In this document: one piece after another, positions 42,661 to 51,545 of the stretch
How the letters are laid out: each line of letters begins with the position of its first letter
Numbering within the stretch: position 1 is the stretch's first letter
Origin: Achromobacter xylosoxidans
GTDB lineage: Bacteria > Pseudomonadota > Gammaproteobacteria > Burkholderiales > Burkholderiaceae_B
Assembly (NCBI RefSeq): GCF_002192695.1
Contig: NZ_MTLG01000058.1
Location: 62,001 to 126,000 of the forward strand
Direction: 5' to 3'
Length of the DNA: 64,000 nt
Translations under genes and position numbers: made by a program
Notes under the pieces: model-generated
Told to the model about the DNA's origin: nothing
Database searches by the model: none
What the model saw: only the letters and a program-made list of their open reading frames with translations

Positions 42661-43342
42661 GCGCGGCTAGCTTGATCTCATCGTCGGCACCAGGCCCCTC
42701 AGTCCGCTAGAACAGCCGTCATCCGGGAAGGATGGGGAGATAGGGAGCTGTGGATCCCCACGGTAATAGGGGCGCCTGCCTTCATCGGACGTTTCGCCCA
42801 GAAAGTGCGCGCAGGTCCAGCAGCCGCGGGGGTTGCGTGAGGTTTTCCGCGATTCATGGTCTTTTCCGCAATTCGGCTTATCGCGTGGGCGCCGCCTTGT
42901 CGCCTTTGGGCGCTGGGGGGCCCTCTCGGTGGTCGTCGCCGAACCATGGCAGAGTTGCCCTGCTTCCTGTCGATCCCCGGCCTTGCCGGTCGAGTCGACT
43001 GCTCGGACGACCTTCGCCTACTGCTCTTGGAGTTTTGGCTCGCAGGTGGCCACTTCGCAAGTGACGAAGGGCTCTTGTTGTCTGTGTCGCGCTCTGTATC
43101 CAGCGAGTCACCTCAGGCTGGAGACTCTGTGACGCCGGGCGCTCGACGAGTTCATGATCGAGCTGTTCTATCGCAATCTTTAAGCGAGTGCGGAACGGTG
43201 GCTACGGCGAAGTTGGCTGAAGTGCTGCGAGTTGTCCCTAGTTTGGCGCCATTCCCTTGGGTACATCAGCGCTGGCAGGAGATGCGCAAGCAGCCATCGA
43301 CGGATTGAGATCGATGGCTGCTTGCACAAAATCCACTGCCCA
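42661..43342. other. Degenerate region between IS remnant and acyltransferase
   Basis: No gene is supported here. A plus-strand frame of 150 codons (42856-43308) is open but lacks a ribosome binding site and matches no family I know; its 3' half (DLRLLLLEFWLAGGHFASDEG) might be a decayed phage-type protein. The stretch likely belongs to the decayed integrated element. Confidence 0.4.
43286..43325. terminator. Long perfect hairpin downstream of the acyltransferase gene
   Basis: A perfect 15-bp stem (43286-43300 with 43311-43325) with a 10-base loop lies 18 bases past the acyltransferase stop. No T run follows on either strand, so a role as terminator or transcript stabiliser is only a guess. 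Confidence 0.4.
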
Positions 43343-44422
43343 TCACGTAGTCGCCGGTACGACAGCTGCCTGAGCGACTATTTTCTTTCTGGCGCCCAGT
43401 TTGCGCAGGAAATTACGAGATGGCCGCTCGATCAGATAGTAGGAAATCGTTGCTGTGCAAATCGCCAAGGATATCTTGTCCGCAAGGCGCAATCCTGCGA
43501 TTTCGATCGACAGTACCACGTTGAGCAAGAAGTGCGTCAGATAGAGGGAGTAGGAGATCTCCCCCAGGAATACTGAGACCCGGTTTCCGAAAAGCAGGCG
43601 CCCCAGCCCTTTGTCGCAAAGTAGGCCGGCGATCAGCAGCAATGCACCACAGGTCATGATCCAGGAGTGGAAGGGGACGGTGCATGCGTAGGCGAATACG
43701 GCAATACCTGCGATGACCAGTCCATCAGAAACTGCCTTGGGGAGCTTATCGATACCTTCGATGACTCGATAAAGAGCGACCCCGACAATAAAAACAGATG
43801 AGAACTGAATCAGGAAATTCCCGTGAGCGAGTACGATGCCATTGACGTCTATCCCCGCCGCTCGAAGCAGTCTGACGTGCGGCATTTCGATGAGAAGCCA
43901 GACCGTGCCAGCCATCACCGCGGCCGCAAAAAACCTTGGAAGCTTGAACATCACAAGAGCGGCGAATGGGAACCAGATATAGGCGAACATCTCGACGCTA
44001 ATAGTCCATGACAGCGCGTTCCATGAAAACTGGTTCACGAATCCCCAGGCCTGTATCAAGAGCAAATTGAGGCCAAAGGTGTACGCCGTTTCATTGGGGG
44101 TCTCGATCGGGTAGCCCGCTTTCATCAGCGCTAGAAAGGCGAATAGCGTTACCAAGTGCAGAGGGTAAATGCGGGCTATGCGCTTGTAGAAGTAGGCTCC
44201 GTATGGCGCCAGATTCACCGATTTTCTAAACTCCGGATAGACGTGGGCCATTACAAACCCACTCAGGACCAGGAAAACAATGACCCCAGAAAATCCATAC
44301 AGCAGGACATGCATGAAAAGCCCATCGCCTTTCATACCCGCTCCCCACGTATAGTGCATCAGTACCACCCAAAGCGCAGCATATCCGCGCACGCCGGTGA
44401 GGGCGGGGATGTTTCGGATCAT
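43343..44422 (-). CDS. Acyltransferase family 3 membrane protein (OafA/YrhL-like)
   Basis: A 359-residue integral membrane protein with about ten hydrophobic helices. The N-terminus IPALTGVRGYAALWVVLMHYTW and the block YKRIARIYPLHLVTL are the acyltransferase-3 signatures; the C-terminal SYSLYLTHFLLN and YYLIERPSRNF are also typical. Such proteins O-acetylate or acylate surface sugars (LPS O-antigen, capsule, exopolysaccharide). Base composition is visibly more AT-rich than the flanks, upstream DNA even more so, which points to transfer. It stands alone on the minus strand in the tRNA-linked element. Acceptor unknown. Confidence 0.88.
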   Translation of the reverse strand: MIRNIPALTGVRGYAALWVVLMHYTWGAGMKGDGLFMHVLLYGFSGVIVFLVLSGFVMAHVYPEFRKSVNLAPYGAYFYKRIARIYPLHLVTLFAFLALMKAGYPIETPNETAYTFGLNLLLIQAWGFVNQFSWNALSWTISVEMFAYIWFPFAALVMFKLPRFFAAAVMAGTVWLLIEMPHVRLLRAAGIDVNGIVLAHGNFLIQFSSVFIVGVALYRVIEGIDKLPKAVSDGLVIAGIAVFAYACTVPFHSWIMTCGALLLIAGLLCDKGLGRLLFGNRVSVFLGEISYSLYLTHFLLNVVLSIEIAGLRLADKISLAICTATISYYLIERPSRNFLRKLGARKKIVAQAAVVPATT

Positions 44423-44803
44423 TTTTTTTCTCTATTATTTAGTTGTTATTTAAATTGTACATAGAGAAATTTTTTTGCTGCCCTCTAGGTGTTAACCATA
44501 TGTCGAAACGGCATTTTCGGTGCAATGCGGTTTTTTTGTGAGGTTTGAAAATTTTATTGTTGAGTACGCCATCTGGAAATCGTATCTAAAACGTCCTATT
44601 GCTAGGGTGTTTCAGATCGTTCAGAGCGTTCATTCGGTGTATCCATAAGCGCGTTCTCCACGCCTGGCGGTGGATGACTTGGCTCCTTTTCGCTTCTCCA
44701 ACCAGCCTCCCAGGCGTCAAGTTTCGCCCGCCGCCGCGAGGGTGAGCTGCACACAAAATCCTCACATTCCCGATTTCGCCGATCCGCCCCGCCGTCGCAG
44801 CAA
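44423..44803. other. AT-rich non-coding region upstream of the acyltransferase
   Basis: 44423-44580 is strongly AT-rich with several T and A runs and likely holds the acyltransferase promoter (a minus-strand TACAAT at 44454-44459 is a candidate -10). From about 44600 the GC content rises back to that of the core chromosome, suggesting the right edge of foreign DNA. No repeat of the tRNA 3' end was found. Confidence 0.4.
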
Positions 44804-44962
44804 TCAATCGATGACTTCCGCGCAAGCATCCGTCGGCGCCGCAGCGACGTCGCCGACGACCGGCACGATCTTGATGGCGGCAGATGCAATACGGCAAGGG
44901 GCGGCTACCACGCCGCAACCGGACGCGAATAGGCACAGCATTGAAATCAAGATCCACTTCAT
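44804..44962 (-). CDS. Small lipoprotein (NF038104-type), function unknown
   Basis: A 52-residue lipoprotein: MKWILISMLCLFASGCGVVAA has a hydrophobic core and lipobox ASGC, and the mature part CRIASAAIKIVPVVGDVAAAP ends with a conserved-looking TDACAEVID. Very small lipoproteins of this shape (cysteine plus a short amphipathic helix) are common in beta- and gamma-proteobacteria, with no known role. Start chosen at the Met that begins the signal; a longer frame upstream adds 20 residues without signal character. Confidence 0.7.
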   Translation of the reverse strand: MKWILISMLCLFASGCGVVAAPCRIASAAIKIVPVVGDVAAAPTDACAEVID

Positions 44963-45287
44963 TGGCCGTACTCGAAAATAGTTGACAAGGCGCAGCCCGG
45001 ACAAGGGCTGGCGGTGCCGCATGGCGTCGATCTCGATTCTGTTCAGACGCGGATTCCCATCTGAAGAAAATATGCGCGATGCATGGTGAAGGCCGCATTC
45101 TGCTGTGCGTCTCTACGCCAATTAGTGGGCAAATGCTGGCCAAGTGTAATGACACTTGCTCGCCTTGGAACAGGAAGTAATGCGGACCTCGCCTGTATGG
45201 TGCCAAGGCCAGAAAATCCCCGGTAGGATGAGGGCGTTCCTGCCGGGCGCGTCCGGCAGGGCATCCAACAACAAGAAGGAGCGCTAC
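44963..45287. other. Intergenic region with an inverted repeat upstream of the SYLF lipoprotein
   Basis: 325 bases with no supported gene. CAAGTGT-AATG-ACACTTG at 45141-45158 is a perfect 7-bp inverted repeat that could be an operator. A second hairpin, CCTGCCGG/CCGGCAGG, lies just downstream near 45239-45260 in the probable leader of the next gene. No clear promoter hexamers. Confidence 0.4.
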
Positions 45288-45881
45288 ATGCTTGATACTT
45301 TCCCCAAGGCAGGCCGTGCCGGTTTGATCGCGGCGATGCTGGGCGTGGCCAGCCTGGTGTTCACAGGCTGCACCACGACCACCGCCCAATCCTCGGCCAC
45401 GGCCGCGGAAAAGCGCCAGGAACTCGATACCGCAGCCGATGCGACGCTGACCAAGCTCTATCAATCCTCGTCCCAGGCCAAGCAACTGGTGGAACGCGCA
45501 CGCGGCGTGCTGGTGTTTCCGGGCGTGTTGAGCGCGAGCTTCATTGTGGGCGCCCAGCATGGAAGCGGCGTGCTGCGCGTGGGCGGCTCGGATACCGGCT
45601 ACTACAGCATCACGGGCGGCTCCATCGGCCTGCAGGCCGGCGCGCAGTCCAAGGCGATGGTGGTGCTGTTCATGACGGATGGCGCCCTGGCCAAGTTCCG
45701 CGCCAGCAGCGGCTGGACGGTGGGGGCGGACGCGACGGTTGCGGTGGCCAATGTGGGCGTCAACGGCAGCATCGATACCTACACCGCGCAGCAACCCATC
45801 GTCGGTTTCGTGCTGAACAACGGCGGCCTCATGGCCGGGGTGTCGGTCGACGGCAGCAAGATATCTCCGCTGCTGCTGTAA
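45288..45881 (+). CDS. SYLF/YSC84-domain lipoprotein
   Basis: A 197-residue lipoprotein. The signal ends with lipobox FTGC (about residues 26-29). The rest is one SYLF domain, with GVLVFPGVLSASFIVGAQHGSGVL, GGSIGLQAGAQSKAMVVLFM and SGWTVGADATVAVANVGVNG. SYLF proteins in eukaryotes bind phospholipids; in bacteria they are envelope proteins of unclear role, often stress-linked. AAGAAGGAG seven bases before the ATG decides the start. Lone gene, convergent with the LysR gene. Confidence 0.88.
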   Translation: MLDTFPKAGRAGLIAAMLGVASLVFTGCTTTTAQSSATAAEKRQELDTAADATLTKLYQSSSQAKQLVERARGVLVFPGVLSASFIVGAQHGSGVLRVGGSDTGYYSITGGSIGLQAGAQSKAMVVLFMTDGALAKFRASSGWTVGADATVAVANVGVNGSIDTYTAQQPIVGFVLNNGGLMAGVSVDGSKISPLLL

Positions 45882-45896
45882 GCGGCGCGCGCGTCC

Positions 45897-46829
45897 TTAC
45901 AGCCCCATGGCCTTTTCCCAAGGCAATTGCGGCGGCAGGGCTTCTGTCATTGCATCCACGAAGGCCCGGATGCGCGGCGACAGATGCCGGTTCGGCAGAT
46001 AGACCAGCTGGACCGGCGCGCCGGGCGCCATCCAGTCGGTCAGGATCAGCTTCAGGCGTCCGTCCAGCACGGCGGACTCCGCGATGAAGCTGGCCATGCG
46101 GGCGATGCCCGCGCCGGCCACCACGGCGTCCAGGATGGCTTCTGGATGGTTCACGTTCAGGTTGCCGCCGGGCGTGATCGTGTAGCGCTCATCGCCTTTC
46201 TGGAAATCCCATTCGTGATAGCGGCCGGTCTGCCATTGAACGTAGGCCAGGCAGTTGTGCCGTTCCAGCTCGTTGGGCGTGGCGGGCGTGCCATGCGCGG
46301 CCAGATAGGCGGGGCTGGCGCAGGTGACGTAGCGCAGCCGGGACAGGGTCTTGGCGATCACCCGCGAATCCGCCGTGACGCCGATCCGTATGGTGGCGTC
46401 CAGCCCTTCTTCGGCCAGATTGGGCATGCGGTCACTGAAATCGGCGTTGATCGAGAGTTCCGGATAGCGCGCGGTCAGCGATAGCAGCGCGGGCATGATG
46501 ACCTTTCTGCCCAAGCCCACCGGCGCATGCACGCGCAGCTTGCCGCGCGGGCTCACGCTGGCTCCCGTTACTTCGGCCTCGGCGGCTTCGACTTCCAGCA
46601 GGATGTGGCGGCAACGCTGCAGCAGTAATTCGCCATCGTCGGTCAGCGACAGGTTGCGTGTGGTGCGGTTGAGCAGCTTCACGCCCAACTTGGCTTCCAG
46701 CAGCGAAACGCTCTTGCTCACCGATGCGGTGGATATGTCGAGCCGGTGCGCCGCGGCCGTGAAGCTGCCGCTGTCCGCGACGCGTACGAAATTCAGAACA
46801 TGCTTGAGATGGTCTATCAGGATGTACAT
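45897..46829 (-). CDS. LysR-family transcriptional regulator
   Basis: A 310-residue LysR regulator. Winged HTH at residues about 8-66 (FVRVADSGSFTAAAHRLDISTASVSKSVSLLEAKLGVKLLNRTTR), then a periplasmic-binding-like effector domain (about 93-300). It is divergent from the CoA-ester catabolic cluster with a 154-base shared control region, the classic layout for a pathway activator answering to a pathway intermediate. Effector not predictable. Confidence 0.92.
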   Translation of the reverse strand: MYILIDHLKHVLNFVRVADSGSFTAAAHRLDISTASVSKSVSLLEAKLGVKLLNRTTRNLSLTDDGELLLQRCRHILLEVEAAEAEVTGASVSPRGKLRVHAPVGLGRKVIMPALLSLTARYPELSINADFSDRMPNLAEEGLDATIRIGVTADSRVIAKTLSRLRYVTCASPAYLAAHGTPATPNELERHNCLAYVQWQTGRYHEWDFQKGDERYTITPGGNLNVNHPEAILDAVVAGAGIARMASFIAESAVLDGRLKLILTDWMAPGAPVQLVYLPNRHLSPRIRAFVDAMTEALPPQLPWEKAMGL

Positions 46830-46906
46830 GGCGGCCGGGCTGATGGATGCACGCCATCTTAGCCATTCCCGCGCGCAAAGTTAAAGGTGATTTGCCCTCG
46901 GGCCCG

Positions 46907-46935
46907 TTTATCCGCCGCATGCCTGTCCCTACACT
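46907..46935 (+). promoter_or_regulatory. Candidate promoter of the CoA-ester catabolic operon
   Basis: TTTATC (46907-46912), 17 bases, then TACACT (46930-46935), in the LysR/operon control region and 49 bases before the first gene. The poor -35 fits an activator-dependent promoter. No clear T-N11-A dyad for LysR was fixed. Confidence 0.45.
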
Positions 46936-46983
46936 GAGCCGCAATGTTGGCAGGTTCAGAAGACGACACGACAGGAGGCATGG

Positions 46984-47385
46984 GTGGAGATCCAGAGCAG
47001 TGCGCAGGCAGTAGACGGACCCGAGCAGACTTATCTAGATGGCCTGGCGGCGGGCCGGTTTCAGATCCAACGCTGCGCCGATTGCAGTCAGGCGGTGTTC
47101 TATCCGCGCTGCGTATGCCCCCATTGCGGCGGTGCGGCATTGGATTGGTTCAGCCCCACGGGAGAAGGCGTGGTGTACGCCAGCACCACCGTGTATCGCA
47201 ATGTGGAGCAGGGCGGCGATTACAACGTCTGTCTCGTGGACCTGCAGGAAGGCGCGCGGATGATGAGCCGTGTCGCGCAGATCGCGCCGGCGCAGGTGCG
47301 TATCGGCATGCGCGTCAGCGCCAGGATCGTCGGCGACGGCGAGGCCGCGCAAGTGGTCTTCGTGCCTTCGGGAGCTGGGCTATGA
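46984..47385 (+). CDS. DUF35 / OB-fold zinc-ribbon acyl-CoA-associated protein
   Basis: A 133-residue protein with an N-terminal rubredoxin-like zinc ribbon (CADC ... CVCPHCGG, four cysteines at about residues 31-49) and a C-terminal OB fold (GEGVVYASTTVYRN ... VRIGMRVSARI). DUF35 proteins form complexes with thiolase-like or SCP2-type enzymes; in steroid side-chain degradation they partner with aldolases of the Ltp2 type or hydratases. It overlaps the thiolase-like gene as ATGA, supporting a complex. Start is GTG with GGAGG five bases upstream. Confidence 0.88.
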   Translation: MEIQSSAQAVDGPEQTYLDGLAAGRFQIQRCADCSQAVFYPRCVCPHCGGAALDWFSPTGEGVVYASTTVYRNVEQGGDYNVCLVDLQEGARMMSRVAQIAPAQVRIGMRVSARIVGDGEAAQVVFVPSGAGL

Positions 47386-48554
47386 CGCTGCGCGACTTGA
47401 GAGGCAAGACTGCGGTGGTCGGCGTGGGGCAGGCCGGACTGGGACAGGCGCGCGGTCACACAGAGCAGGAAGTGCTGGCGCAGGCCGCCATGGCTGCGAT
47501 CGCAGATGCCGGCCTGAGCCTGAAGGACATAGACGGCATCACGACCTGCAGTTCCCTGTCGCCCATGTGGGCGATGTCGGTCGTCGAGTATCTAGGCATA
47601 CGCCCGACCTTTCTGGATAGCACCATGATAGGCGGTTCCAGCTACGTGGCGCATCTGCTGCCGGCGATGCACGCGCTGGCGTCCGGGCAATGCAACGCGG
47701 TCCTGGTCTGCTACGGCAGCACCCAGCGCACCGCCAAATTCAACCGCGCCGATCTGACGCGCGTGCGGAAATCGATCGACCCGCAGCCTTACGAAACGCC
47801 TTATGACCCGCCCTTGCCGGTGGCGGCCTACGCCTTGGCCGCGAACCGCCACATGCACCAGTACGGCACCACGCGCAAGCAATTGTCGGAAGTGGCGGTG
47901 GCCGCGCGGAAATGGGCGCAATTGAACCCGGAAGCCTCCATGCGCGAACCGTTGTCGCTGGCGGATGTCGAGGCGGCGCGTCCTGTCTGCGAGCCCTTCA
48001 CGGTGCGCGACTGCTGCATGGTCAGCGACGGCGCTGGCGCCTTCGTGCTGACGCGCTCGGATCGGGCCCGCGATTGCGCCAAGCCGCCGGTGTACGTCAT
48101 GGGCAACGCGACCGCGGTATGGAACCGGCAGGTTTCGTCCATGCATGACCTGACGGTGACCGCGGCGCTCGAGTCGGGCAAGCGTTGCTACGAGATGGCC
48201 GGCGTCTCCGCGAAGGACATGGACCTGGCCATGCTGTACGACGCCTTCACCATCAACACCATCCTGTTCCTGGAAGACCTGGGTTTTTGCGAGAAGGGCG
48301 AGGGCGGCGCGTTCGTGGACCAAGGGGCGATCGCACCCGGCGGGCGGCTGGCGGTCAATACCAACGGCGGCGGCCTGTCTTGCGTGCATCCGGGCATGTA
48401 CGGCGTGTTTCTCATGGTGGAGGCCGTCAGGCAGTTGCGCGGCGAGTGCGGCGCGCGCCAACTGAAGGATCCGAACCTGGCCCTGGTGCACGGCAACGGC
48501 GGCACTTTGTCCAGCCAGTCCACCGCGATCCTGAGCGCGCTGCCTGCGCTCTGA
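47382..48554 (+). CDS. Thiolase-like (SCP2/Ltp2-type) protein, probable C-C lyase
   Basis: A 390-residue thiolase-fold protein. At the place where thiolases carry the nucleophilic cysteine the sequence reads TMIGGSSYVAHLLPAM (about residues 83-98), with no cysteine. The C-terminal half keeps the His of GGGLSCVHPGMYGVF (about 325-335) and the final GNGGTLSS. Proteins of this kind paired with DUF35 act in known cases as retro-aldolases on branched CoA esters (Ltp2 family); whether this one is an aldolase or an atypical thiolase is not settled by sequence. Likely the last, chain-cleaving step of the cluster. Confidence 0.85.
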   Translation: MTLRDLRGKTAVVGVGQAGLGQARGHTEQEVLAQAAMAAIADAGLSLKDIDGITTCSSLSPMWAMSVVEYLGIRPTFLDSTMIGGSSYVAHLLPAMHALASGQCNAVLVCYGSTQRTAKFNRADLTRVRKSIDPQPYETPYDPPLPVAAYALAANRHMHQYGTTRKQLSEVAVAARKWAQLNPEASMREPLSLADVEAARPVCEPFTVRDCCMVSDGAGAFVLTRSDRARDCAKPPVYVMGNATAVWNRQVSSMHDLTVTAALESGKRCYEMAGVSAKDMDLAMLYDAFTINTILFLEDLGFCEKGEGGAFVDQGAIAPGGRLAVNTNGGGLSCVHPGMYGVFLMVEAVRQLRGECGARQLKDPNLALVHGNGGTLSSQSTAILSALPAL

Positions 48555-48613
48555 CCGTCCAACAAGTCTGCGGCGGGGGCGGCGCGGCCGCGTCCGCCGC
48601 CATGGGGTAAGTA

Positions 48614-49303
48614 ATGTTGAACAAGATCGTGCCTACTTTGGAGGCAGCCGTGGCCGGCGTGGCGGACGGCGCCACGCTGCTGATCGGCGGGTTCGGCGCG
48701 TCCGGCGTGCCAACGGAATTGCTGCAGGCGCTGCTGGAGACTGGCGCGCGCGAACTGACCATCGTTAATAACAACGCGGGCAATGGCGAGCCGGGCTTGA
48801 GCCAGTTGATCCGCGCGGGCAGGGTGCGCAAAGTGATTTGCTCCTTTGCACGCTCCTCGAATCCCAAGAAGCCCAACGCCGCGGCGTTCGGCGAATGGTA
48901 TGCGGCGGGCAGGATCGAACTGGAGGTGGTGCCGCAAGGCACGCTGGCCGAACGCTTGCGTGCCGCCGGCGCGGGCATGGGACCGTTCTTCACGCCCACC
49001 GCCTATGGGACGCGGCTGGCGCAAGGCAAGGAAACGCGCGCCATCAATGGCCGGGGTTATGTGCTGGAAGAGCCGCTGCCGGGCGATGTGGCTTTCGTGA
49101 AGGCCCAGTACGGCGACAGCGCGGGCAATCTGACCTACCGCTACGCCAGCCGCAACTTCGGGCCTGTGATGTGCATGGCTGCGCGGCTGACAGTGGTCCA
49201 GGTCGACCAGGTGGTGCCTCTGGGGGCGCTGGCGCCGGAGCAGGTCATGACGCCCGGAATTTTCGTTCAACGCATCGTCGAGTGTCCCAATGAGCATCAA
49301 TAG
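48614..49303 (+). CDS. 3-oxoacid CoA-transferase-like subunit A
   Basis: A 229-residue alpha subunit of a class I CoA-transferase, with LLIGGFGASGVPTELLQAL (CoA-binding loop), NNNAGNGEPGLSQLI and the C-terminal YRYASRNFGPVMCMAAR. With subunit B it moves CoA from succinyl-CoA or a similar donor to a free acid. Similar to PcaI/ScoA/CatI but this neighbourhood has no beta-ketoadipate genes, so the acceptor is probably another acid. Overlaps subunit B by 14 bases. Confidence 0.9.
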   Translation: MLNKIVPTLEAAVAGVADGATLLIGGFGASGVPTELLQALLETGARELTIVNNNAGNGEPGLSQLIRAGRVRKVICSFARSSNPKKPNAAAFGEWYAAGRIELEVVPQGTLAERLRAAGAGMGPFFTPTAYGTRLAQGKETRAINGRGYVLEEPLPGDVAFVKAQYGDSAGNLTYRYASRNFGPVMCMAARLTVVQVDQVVPLGALAPEQVMTPGIFVQRIVECPNEHQ

Positions 49304-49958
49304 CCTGTCCCGCGAACGCTTGGCGCAGATCGTTGCCGACGACATTCCTCCTGCCTCCTACGTCAACCTGGGCATAGGCATGCCAACCTCGGTGGCCGAC
49401 TACCTGAAGCCCGAGCGCGGCGTGGTGCTGCACAGCGAAAACGGCATCCTGGGCATGAAGGGCCTGCCGGCGGGCGCCGCGGTCGACAGGGATCTGCTCA
49501 ACGCCAGCAAGGAGCCCGTCGCGCTGGATATCGGGGCCTCGATCACCGACCACGTGGTGTCCTTTTCGATGATGCGCGGCGGCCATATCGATCTCACCGT
49601 GCTGGGCGCCTTCCAGGTATCGGCCGAGGGCGATCTGGCCAACTGGGACACGGGGCGCGCAGACTCGATCCCGGCGGTGGGCGGGGCCATGGACCTGGTG
49701 GCGGGCGCGAAGCGCATCTTCGTGATGATGCAGCACGTGGACCGCGATGGCCGGCCGAAGATCGTGCCCGAATGCACCTATCCCCTTACCGGCAAGGCCG
49801 TGGTCGATCGCATCTACAGCGACCTGGCAATCATCGACATCACGCCGGATGGACTACGGGTGCGGGCGATGGTGCGGGGCCTGGATTTCGCGGCGCTGCA
49901 GGCGCGGACCGCGGTGGACTTGAAACTGGACGATGCGTGGATCGAACTGGCGCCCTGA
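49290..49958 (+). CDS. 3-oxoacid CoA-transferase-like subunit B
   Basis: A 222-residue beta subunit. The catalytic glutamate lies in HSENGILGM (about residues 47-55), and YVNLGIGMPTSVADYL is the usual N-terminal block. The C-terminal half (TECTYPLTGKAVVDRIYSDLAII type) matches CatJ/PcaJ-like proteins. It forms the heteromer with the gene just upstream. 32 bases separate it from the carboxyltransferase gene. Confidence 0.9.
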   Translation: MSINSLSRERLAQIVADDIPPASYVNLGIGMPTSVADYLKPERGVVLHSENGILGMKGLPAGAAVDRDLLNASKEPVALDIGASITDHVVSFSMMRGGHIDLTVLGAFQVSAEGDLANWDTGRADSIPAVGGAMDLVAGAKRIFVMMQHVDRDGRPKIVPECTYPLTGKAVVDRIYSDLAIIDITPDGLRVRAMVRGLDFAALQARTAVDLKLDDAWIELAP

Positions 49959-49990
49959 ATTTCAGGCCGACGCCGTCATGGGAGGAAGTA

Positions 49991-51535
49991 ATGAGCTGGA
50001 CGCAGGAGTTGGACGAACTGGCACGCCGCAAGGAGTTTTCCTTGGGCATGGGGGGTGCGGAGAAGGTGAAGCGTCAGCATGACGCGGGCAAGCTGGACAT
50101 CCGCCAGCGGATCGAACGGCTGGTCGATGGCGGGTCGTTCGTCGAGGTGGGAGGACTGGCCGGCAGCGGCGAGTATGACGAACAGGGCCGCCTGGTCCAC
50201 GTGATGCCCTCGAACGTGATCATGGGACGCGCGGCGCTGGGCAGCAAGAACGTCGTGGTCGTGGGCGACGATTTCACCGTGCGCGGCGGCGCCAACGACG
50301 GCGCCGTGGGCGACAAGATGATTTACGCCGAACAGATGGCGTTCGACCTGCGCATTCCGCTGGTGCGCCTGATCGACGGCACGGGCGGGGGCGGGTCGGT
50401 CAAGAACATCGAGAAGATGGGGCATGCGCTGCTGCCGAAGATGAAGATCTGGGCCTATGTGGCGCGCAACCTGGCCCAGGTGCCGGTGGTGTCGCTGGCC
50501 CTCGGATCGGTGGCGGGCCAAGGGGCGGCGCGCGTTGCCGGCAGCCACTACTGCGTCATGGTCAAGGACACGTCGCAGCTGTTCATCGCGGGGCCGCCGG
50601 TGGTGGCCAAGATCGGCCAGAACCTGGGCAAGAATGAATTGGGGGGGAGCGCGATCCACACGCGCAATGGCGTGGTGGACGACGAGGTGAGTTCCGAGGA
50701 TGAGGCCTTCGCGGCCGCCAGGCGCTTTCTGTCGTATCTGCCCGCGTCCGTGCACGAGCTTGCGCCCAGGGGCGAGGTCCCGGCCGTGGCGGCGGAGCAG
50801 GACTGGCTGCGCACGGCCATTCCGAAGGACACGCGCAAGGTCTACAAGATCCGGCCGATCTTGGACACCTTGTTCGATCCGGGCAGCGTGTTCGAAATCG
50901 GCCGGCATTGGGGCAAGGCCATCGTGGGCGGGCTGGCCCGGGTGGATGGCTGGCCGGTGCTGTTCGTCGCCAGCAATCCTTATCACTATGGCGGCGGCTG
51001 GGACCGGCACACCGCCGAGAAATTCACCCGCCTGGTCGACCTGGCCGAAACCTTCCACCTGCCGGTGGTGAACATGGTCGACATCGCGGGTTTCCAGATA
51101 GGCCTGGAAGCCGAGAAGGACGGCGTGATGCGCGCCGGCGTGCGGGCGCTGACGGCGGTCGCGCAGTCGACGGCGCCGTGGTTCTCGCTGATCATGCGGC
51201 GGGCCTTCGGCGTGGCCGCGGGCGGCCATCAGAATTCCAGCCGCTTCAATTTCCGCTATGCCTGGCCATCGGCGCAATGGGGCTCGCTGCCGATCGAGGG
51301 CGGCCTGGAGGTGGCGTACCGGTCCGAGATCGAAGCGGCCGCCGACCCCGAAGCCAAGCGCGCGGAAATCGAGGAAAGAGTCCGCGCCCTGACTTCCCCC
51401 TTCCGCAGCGCGGAGGCCTTCGTCATCGAGGACATCATCGATCCGGCCTGCACGCGTGCGCGCCTGGTCGAGTTCGCCAATCTGGCCGCGCCGCTGCGCC
51501 AGCCCGGCATGATGGCCACCGGATACCGGCCTTGA
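49991..51535 (+). CDS. Acyl-CoA carboxylase carboxyltransferase subunit
   Basis: A 514-residue crotonase-fold carboxyltransferase of the propionyl-/methylcrotonyl-CoA carboxylase beta type. N-terminal half with RIERLVDGGSFVEVGGL, ATP-independent carboxybiotin site region GTGGGGSVKNIEKMG (about 133-147), and SVAGQGAARVAGSHY; C-terminal half with VVNMVDIAGFQIGLEAE and AAGGHQNSSRFNFRYAWPSA. It transfers CO2 from biotin to the acyl-CoA. GGAGG precedes the ATG. Together with the next two genes it makes a full biotin-dependent carboxylase; substrate unknown. Confidence 0.9.
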   Translation: MSWTQELDELARRKEFSLGMGGAEKVKRQHDAGKLDIRQRIERLVDGGSFVEVGGLAGSGEYDEQGRLVHVMPSNVIMGRAALGSKNVVVVGDDFTVRGGANDGAVGDKMIYAEQMAFDLRIPLVRLIDGTGGGGSVKNIEKMGHALLPKMKIWAYVARNLAQVPVVSLALGSVAGQGAARVAGSHYCVMVKDTSQLFIAGPPVVAKIGQNLGKNELGGSAIHTRNGVVDDEVSSEDEAFAAARRFLSYLPASVHELAPRGEVPAVAAEQDWLRTAIPKDTRKVYKIRPILDTLFDPGSVFEIGRHWGKAIVGGLARVDGWPVLFVASNPYHYGGGWDRHTAEKFTRLVDLAETFHLPVVNMVDIAGFQIGLEAEKDGVMRAGVRALTAVAQSTAPWFSLIMRRAFGVAAGGHQNSSRFNFRYAWPSAQWGSLPIEGGLEVAYRSEIEAAADPEAKRAEIEERVRALTSPFRSAEAFVIEDIIDPACTRARLVEFANLAAPLRQPGMMATGYRP

Positions 51536-51545
51536 GGGGATGCAG

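Noticed and set aside
42856-43308. Possible 150-codon plus-strand gene in the tRNA-linked region
   Set aside because: No ribosome binding site; codon pattern does not resemble a maintained gene; kept only as a possible decayed phage fragment in the region entry.
44586-45794. Long minus-strand frame of about 400 codons over the small lipoprotein and SYLF gene
   Set aside because: Antisense to the SYLF gene, which has a signal peptide, lipobox and a good ribosome binding site; translation is low-complexity.
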